Assembly (NCBI RefSeq): GCF_000524195.1
Contig: NW_020170422.1
Location: 334,663 to 398,662, forward strand
DNA: 64,000 nucleotides
Reading direction: 5' to 3'
Source of the DNA: Echinococcus granulosus
Taxonomy: Eukaryota > Platyhelminthes > Cestoda > Cyclophyllidea > Taeniidae
Position numbers and translations under genes: made by a program. Within the stretch, counting starts at the first letter, position 1; every line of letters starts with the position of its first letter. Of the stretch, positions 62,401 through 64,000 are shown in pieces. The notes beneath the pieces were generated by a model, which was given only the letters and a program-made list of their open reading frames with translations, searched no databases and was not told the DNA's origin.

Positions 62401-63973
62401 CTCTGCTAGTGAGAAGCCGCGGATTGTTTGTAGAAATTAAATGGAAATCTAGCACCAGTGGCTTTATTTCGCCTGCGTAACAATGTGATTTTGGAATGCT
62501 TATAGTCAAAGGGAGTGATAATTTCTACATGGAAGAATAGGAAACAGCGAAATATGGAAGGTGAGGGTGAGATTGTGAATGGGGAAGGGAATGCGAACGA
62601 GCCAGTCTCTCCTCACTCCCCACTTCCACCCTCACTAGGGTGCAAATTTTTTTGTGAATACGTTTTGGAATGTAAAGAAGCACGAGGTCTTGCACTACTT
62701 TGTGAGAGTAGGACGTTGTTGCCATCCATTGGCCAGTACTGGCTGTTTCTAAGGCAACTTATCTGGCATATTCCCGTGTGAGGAAGAGGTGGTGCATGCC
62801 TTCGGAATGGGGGTGGATGGTTGCTTGGAAGGGCCAAAGTTATGCTCTTTCCCGTAGCGCACATTGGAATACACGATCCTAAAAGCCATTTTTCGTGAGA
62901 AGTCAATCAGTCGGTCGGGTTGTTTGTGTACGAGTAGGTGGAAGCTGTGAAGTGCGGTGAGGTGAAGTAAGTTGAGACCTGTGATCGTCTGTTAATGTAT
63001 GTGGGTGAGACTCATTTTATTAGCTTTCACCACTACTTCCCAAGTTTGCGTAGATGTAAAATAGTTGTTTCATCATCACACGTTAAACATGAGGCGCCTA
63101 ATTCTTGGTACGTTGACCTTGAGTGATTTTTGTAAAAACTGAAGAGGATTTTTTTCGGCCAGTGATGCATCGCATCCACCGGCGATGAATCACCATAATA
63201 CCTTAAATTACTCAAACTATTTTTGGATTTTGTGCAGTATGTTGTTCTGCTACCGCATGCCACGCCTTCTTGAAACGATCTGCCAGGGATCTGAGAAGTT
63301 TTAGCGGCTTTGGAGGAGTTTGAGCAGGCTGGGCTCGTAAAGTGAACAGGCCGGGATCACATTCATCAGGTTCTTTCAACCAAAATGTGTGCGAGAACAA
63401 TGGTGTGAAGCATAATAGAGAGGGGCCGACACATTAATGCTTTGGAGTGCATGGGGACAATCGCATACATTTTGCGAGCCCACAGTCATTTTGGCAGGCC
63501 ACACGGAAACTGCCTTAAACTTTCTCGCTTGCTCATTATGGTACTATGGTCATATCAGCAAATGGACTTATGCCTATTGACATCGTTTGGAAGTTCGTGA
63601 TATATTTGGTTTAAATGGCGCTCTTAGCCGACTTACATGTATTTCGAATCAGCCGTTAACTGGGTTGAAACTCTGTTTCGCTTTCACTGTACTATATTTC
63701 TCTTTTTACTGAATATTCAAGTTCTTTTTTGGAATGTCCCTAGTTCATTGGGCTAGTTGAATTCAAGGGTATTACAGCTGTTGTTGCTATTTCTCATGCT
63801 GTTAATCAGGGCTTGAGTTGCACCAAGGACGGCGTAATTCTCATCAGAAGCGACGGTAATAATTGTATCCGGTTAATGGGACCTTTTCTAATAGATTGCC
63901 TTCTGACATTGAGCTATTAGGGAGGCTCACGTACAGGCGTGGAGGTTACGGGAGTAGTCTGCCCGATAAATAA
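59485..63973 (+). CDS. REXO5: REXO5/NEF-sp-like DEDDh RNA exonuclease with partial RRM-like C-terminus
   Basis: A 3'-5' RNA exonuclease of the REXO1/REXO5 group, probably nuclear or nucleolar and trimming structured RNA 3' ends. Exons: 59485-59541, 59580-59695, 59736-59847, 59882-59984, 60061-60526, 60599-60737, 60790-60890, 61704-61792, 61912-62009, 63744-63855, 63921-63973; all phases fit. The DEDDh set is complete: Asp243 and Glu245 in FALDCEM, Asp326 in [12 protein letters not shown], His375 and Asp380 in [12 protein letters not shown]. The N-terminal [21 protein letters not shown] and WEYELLTVP segments match the region before the nuclease in REXO5, and [18 protein letters not shown] is REXO5-like rather than REXO1-like. 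After the nuclease, [16 protein letters not shown] resembles the second half of an RRM and the end is RGGYG-rich. The model gives about 481 residues against 774 in human, so either an RRM exon between 62010 and 63743 was missed or the C-terminus is short. The last two exons are the least certain part. Confidence 0.85.
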
Positions 63974-64000
63974 CTCACGCTTCCCCTAGATTACTCCATC

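Noticed and set aside
63212..63400. Minus-strand ORF ([14 protein letters not shown]...) and an opposite acceptor at 63237
   Set aside because: Inside the last large intron of the REXO5-like gene, no homology, and the plus-strand exon reading hits a stop or a phase mismatch.
63581..63660. Frame reading [20 protein letters not shown] that resembles the first half of an RRM before the exon at 63744
   Set aside because: A stop lies just upstream, the only acceptor gives the wrong incoming phase, and no donor restores phase 0 for 63744. It may be chance.
1..64000. tRNA, rRNA and CRISPR structures
   Set aside because: No clear cloverleaf with a GGTTCRANTCC box, no rRNA sequence and no spaced direct repeats were seen; a covariance-model search would be decisive for tRNAs.

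Overview
This is a eukaryotic genomic window: AT-rich, gene-poor, with spliced genes whose introns range from about 34 nt to almost 5 kb. It looks like a parasitic flatworm, most likely a tapeworm (cestode). The reasons are the many 34-50 nt introns beside multi-kilobase ones, a small LTR retroelement that resembles the TRIMs described from tapeworms, and the divergent metazoan protein families. No ribosomal RNA, tRNA, CRISPR array or bacterial operon structure was seen. The species cannot be fixed from sequence alone.

Four multi-exon protein genes were rebuilt by hand from splice sites and reading phase. (1) 8546-17867, plus strand: a roughly 1,150-residue coiled-coil protein resembling SYCP1, the transverse-filament protein of the meiotic synaptonemal complex. 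(2) 22205-23191, minus strand: a complete 182-residue SH3-SH2 adaptor with no kinase domain. (3) 28260-41124, minus strand: a complete 7-exon, 984-residue Castor/CASZ1-type zinc-finger transcription factor with eight fingers of the family's CxxxxC...HxHC type. (4) 59485-63973, plus strand: a DEDDh RNA exonuclease of the REXO5 (NEF-sp) type, with all five catalytic residues and a partial RRM-like C-terminus.

The rest is long intergenic DNA and introns carrying a short repeat family. Two near-complete copies of a non-coding LTR element (2501-3545 and 54567-55682) each have about 190-bp direct terminal repeats, a polypurine tract before the 3' repeat and a related internal region. Seven more solo-LTR-like copies are scattered on both strands, mostly in 39-58 kb. 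A short palindrome of GTCAC...GTGAC type recurs at several distant places. Positions 43659-43758 are an assembly gap.

The four genes show no sign of acting together: they are separate transcription units for meiosis, tyrosine-phosphate signalling, developmental transcription and RNA processing. Several weaker coding candidates (a possible secreted pair at 4.4 and 6.1 kb, an orphan ORF at 18.6-19.0 kb, a candidate two-exon gene at 20.8-21.3 kb) are listed with low confidence.
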